Positions 21,855 through 22,476 of a stretch of DNA of 22,476 nucleotides are shown here, piece by piece. The notes beneath the pieces are model-generated. The model saw only the letters and a program-made list of their open reading frames with translations, searched no databases and was not told the origin of the DNA. Position numbers and translations under genes: made by a program. The stretch comes from Phallusia fumigata (taxonomy: Eukaryota; Chordata; Ascidiacea; Phlebobranchia; Ascidiidae), in the NCBI GenBank assembly GCA_008931825.1, contig QXVZ01027574.1:4503-26978 (forward strand), given 5' to 3'. Numbering within the stretch: the stretch's first letter is position 1; the number at the start of each line of letters is the position of its first letter.

Positions 21855-22022
21855 CAGTGGTTCCCAACCAGAAGGAATTTCATGAGGGTGGAATTTTCAC
21901 TTAAAGTTTTTCATTATAAGTGTAGTATTCCGTTTTTCTTATTCGTCAGACCGGTGGTTCCGATCCGTTTAACATTAATTTATATCACTTTTTTTGTATT
22001 ATTTGCAATAATACGCAAACAA
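21855..22022. mobile_element. truncated hAT-like element related to the SUCLA2 intron MITE
   Basis: It starts CAGTGGTTCCCAACC at 21855 and shares with the 13020 element the order gaaggaattt/gaggaaattt, ttcattataagtgtagtatt/ttcatgataaatgtagtatt and tttatatcactt/tttatattactt. The right terminus is missing because the sequence breaks at the N at 22023. It lies in a DYRK2 intron. Confidence 0.5.
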
Positions 22023-22023
22023 N
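22023..22023. other. single N at a probable contig seam
   Basis: The ambiguous base sits exactly between the end of the truncated element and the start of the repeated block, where gcaaacaa abruptly becomes ggtgcgtcg. The only other N in the window is at 1665. Confidence 0.8.
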
Positions 22024-22476
22024 GGTGCGTCGTTTCAATTTTCCAAAGGTGTCGCACAACAGTTTCTATTCCTAGCTAAACTGTTTTTGTATCAATATAT
22101 ACAACTTTAACAATAAGAGTCTTTAACAAATTTGTACCACTGAAGTCAAAAATCACCTCATCGAGCTGCCATTCCAAAAACTATAAGTTTAAATTTCACA
22201 AATTTCAAATGTTAAAAAAACCTTTCCAATAGCTTTATGCTAACCTGAAGGGAAAACCCTTGAAACTTGTTTTTCTTGATCAACTCGTACAGGTTGATGC
22301 TGAGGAGTTCGAAGGTCATACAGATGTGGTTGCGAAACGTGAAACTCTCGAGCATGTGGATGATGTTCATCGCGTTGTCCTGCAATGTATTCAATCGCCG
22401 TGTAAGGTTTGGTCGTTACGTCACAGCGCACAAATTTCCGACTTTTTTTTCAAATTCGCGATCAATTCAAATCTTG
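22024..22476. repeat. second copy of the 453-bp direct repeat, runs off the window
   Basis: See the block at 21107-21559: one mismatch is visible (22036). The copy is still continuing at the last base of the window. Confidence 0.95.
22245..22379 (-). CDS. DYRK2: second copy of the 45-codon DYRK2 exon, probably an assembly duplicate
   Basis: The exon is identical to 21328-21462, including the acceptor TACATTGCAG and the donor CAG|GTTAGC. Translated, it repeats the kinase stretch from D-N-A-M-N to GFSLQ. No DYRK contains this segment twice, so including both exons in one transcript would wreck the fold. The identity, including intron DNA, and the N at the junction point to an unmerged overlap between two contigs rather than a real exon duplication. 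Mutually exclusive identical exons are possible but unlikely. Confidence 0.7.

Overview
This is a eukaryotic, almost certainly metazoan, nuclear window. It is AT-rich, and the genes are broken into short exons by compact introns with GT/AG borders, often GTAAG or GTGAG. The proteins are animal-type and closest in my memory to chordate or deuterostome families. A tunicate of the Ciona type would fit the small introns, AT content and MITE load, but the species is an inference. There are no bacterial features (operons, Shine-Dalgarno sites, CRISPR).

Three genes I can reconstruct lie head-to-tail on the minus strand. From the right edge: (1) the C-terminal half of a class II DYRK kinase, DYRK2-like, ending at 19407; (2) a complete 11-exon SUCLA2, the beta subunit of mitochondrial ADP-forming succinyl-CoA ligase, 16870 down to 10186, 444 residues with every splice phase closing; (3) a three-exon cysteine-rich membrane protein, about 7471 down to 2773, that I read as a FAM155/NALF/NLF-1 (Mid1-related) NALCN-channel auxiliary factor. 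The three have unrelated jobs (protein kinase signalling, TCA cycle, ion channel folding), and nothing suggests they work together.

Plus-strand content is weaker: an open frame running in from the left edge (1-228), a possible two-exon small gene (8787-9198), and a GC-richer stretch with a transmembrane-like frame (about 2024-2258).

The non-genic part holds a 207-bp hAT-like MITE with target-site duplications inside a SUCLA2 intron, a related element cut off at an assembly seam, several two-copy tandem repeats, a small TTAGGG-like tract, and two single-N positions (1665, 22023). The second N sits at the junction of a 453-bp near-identical direct repeat that duplicates a DYRK exon; this looks like an unmerged contig overlap.

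The most unusual structure is in the NALF-like gene. A copy of the 3' end of exon 2, with its donor site, lies inside intron 1 between two copies of the exon 1 border. The copy has a usable acceptor and would splice in frame as an alternative to exon 2.
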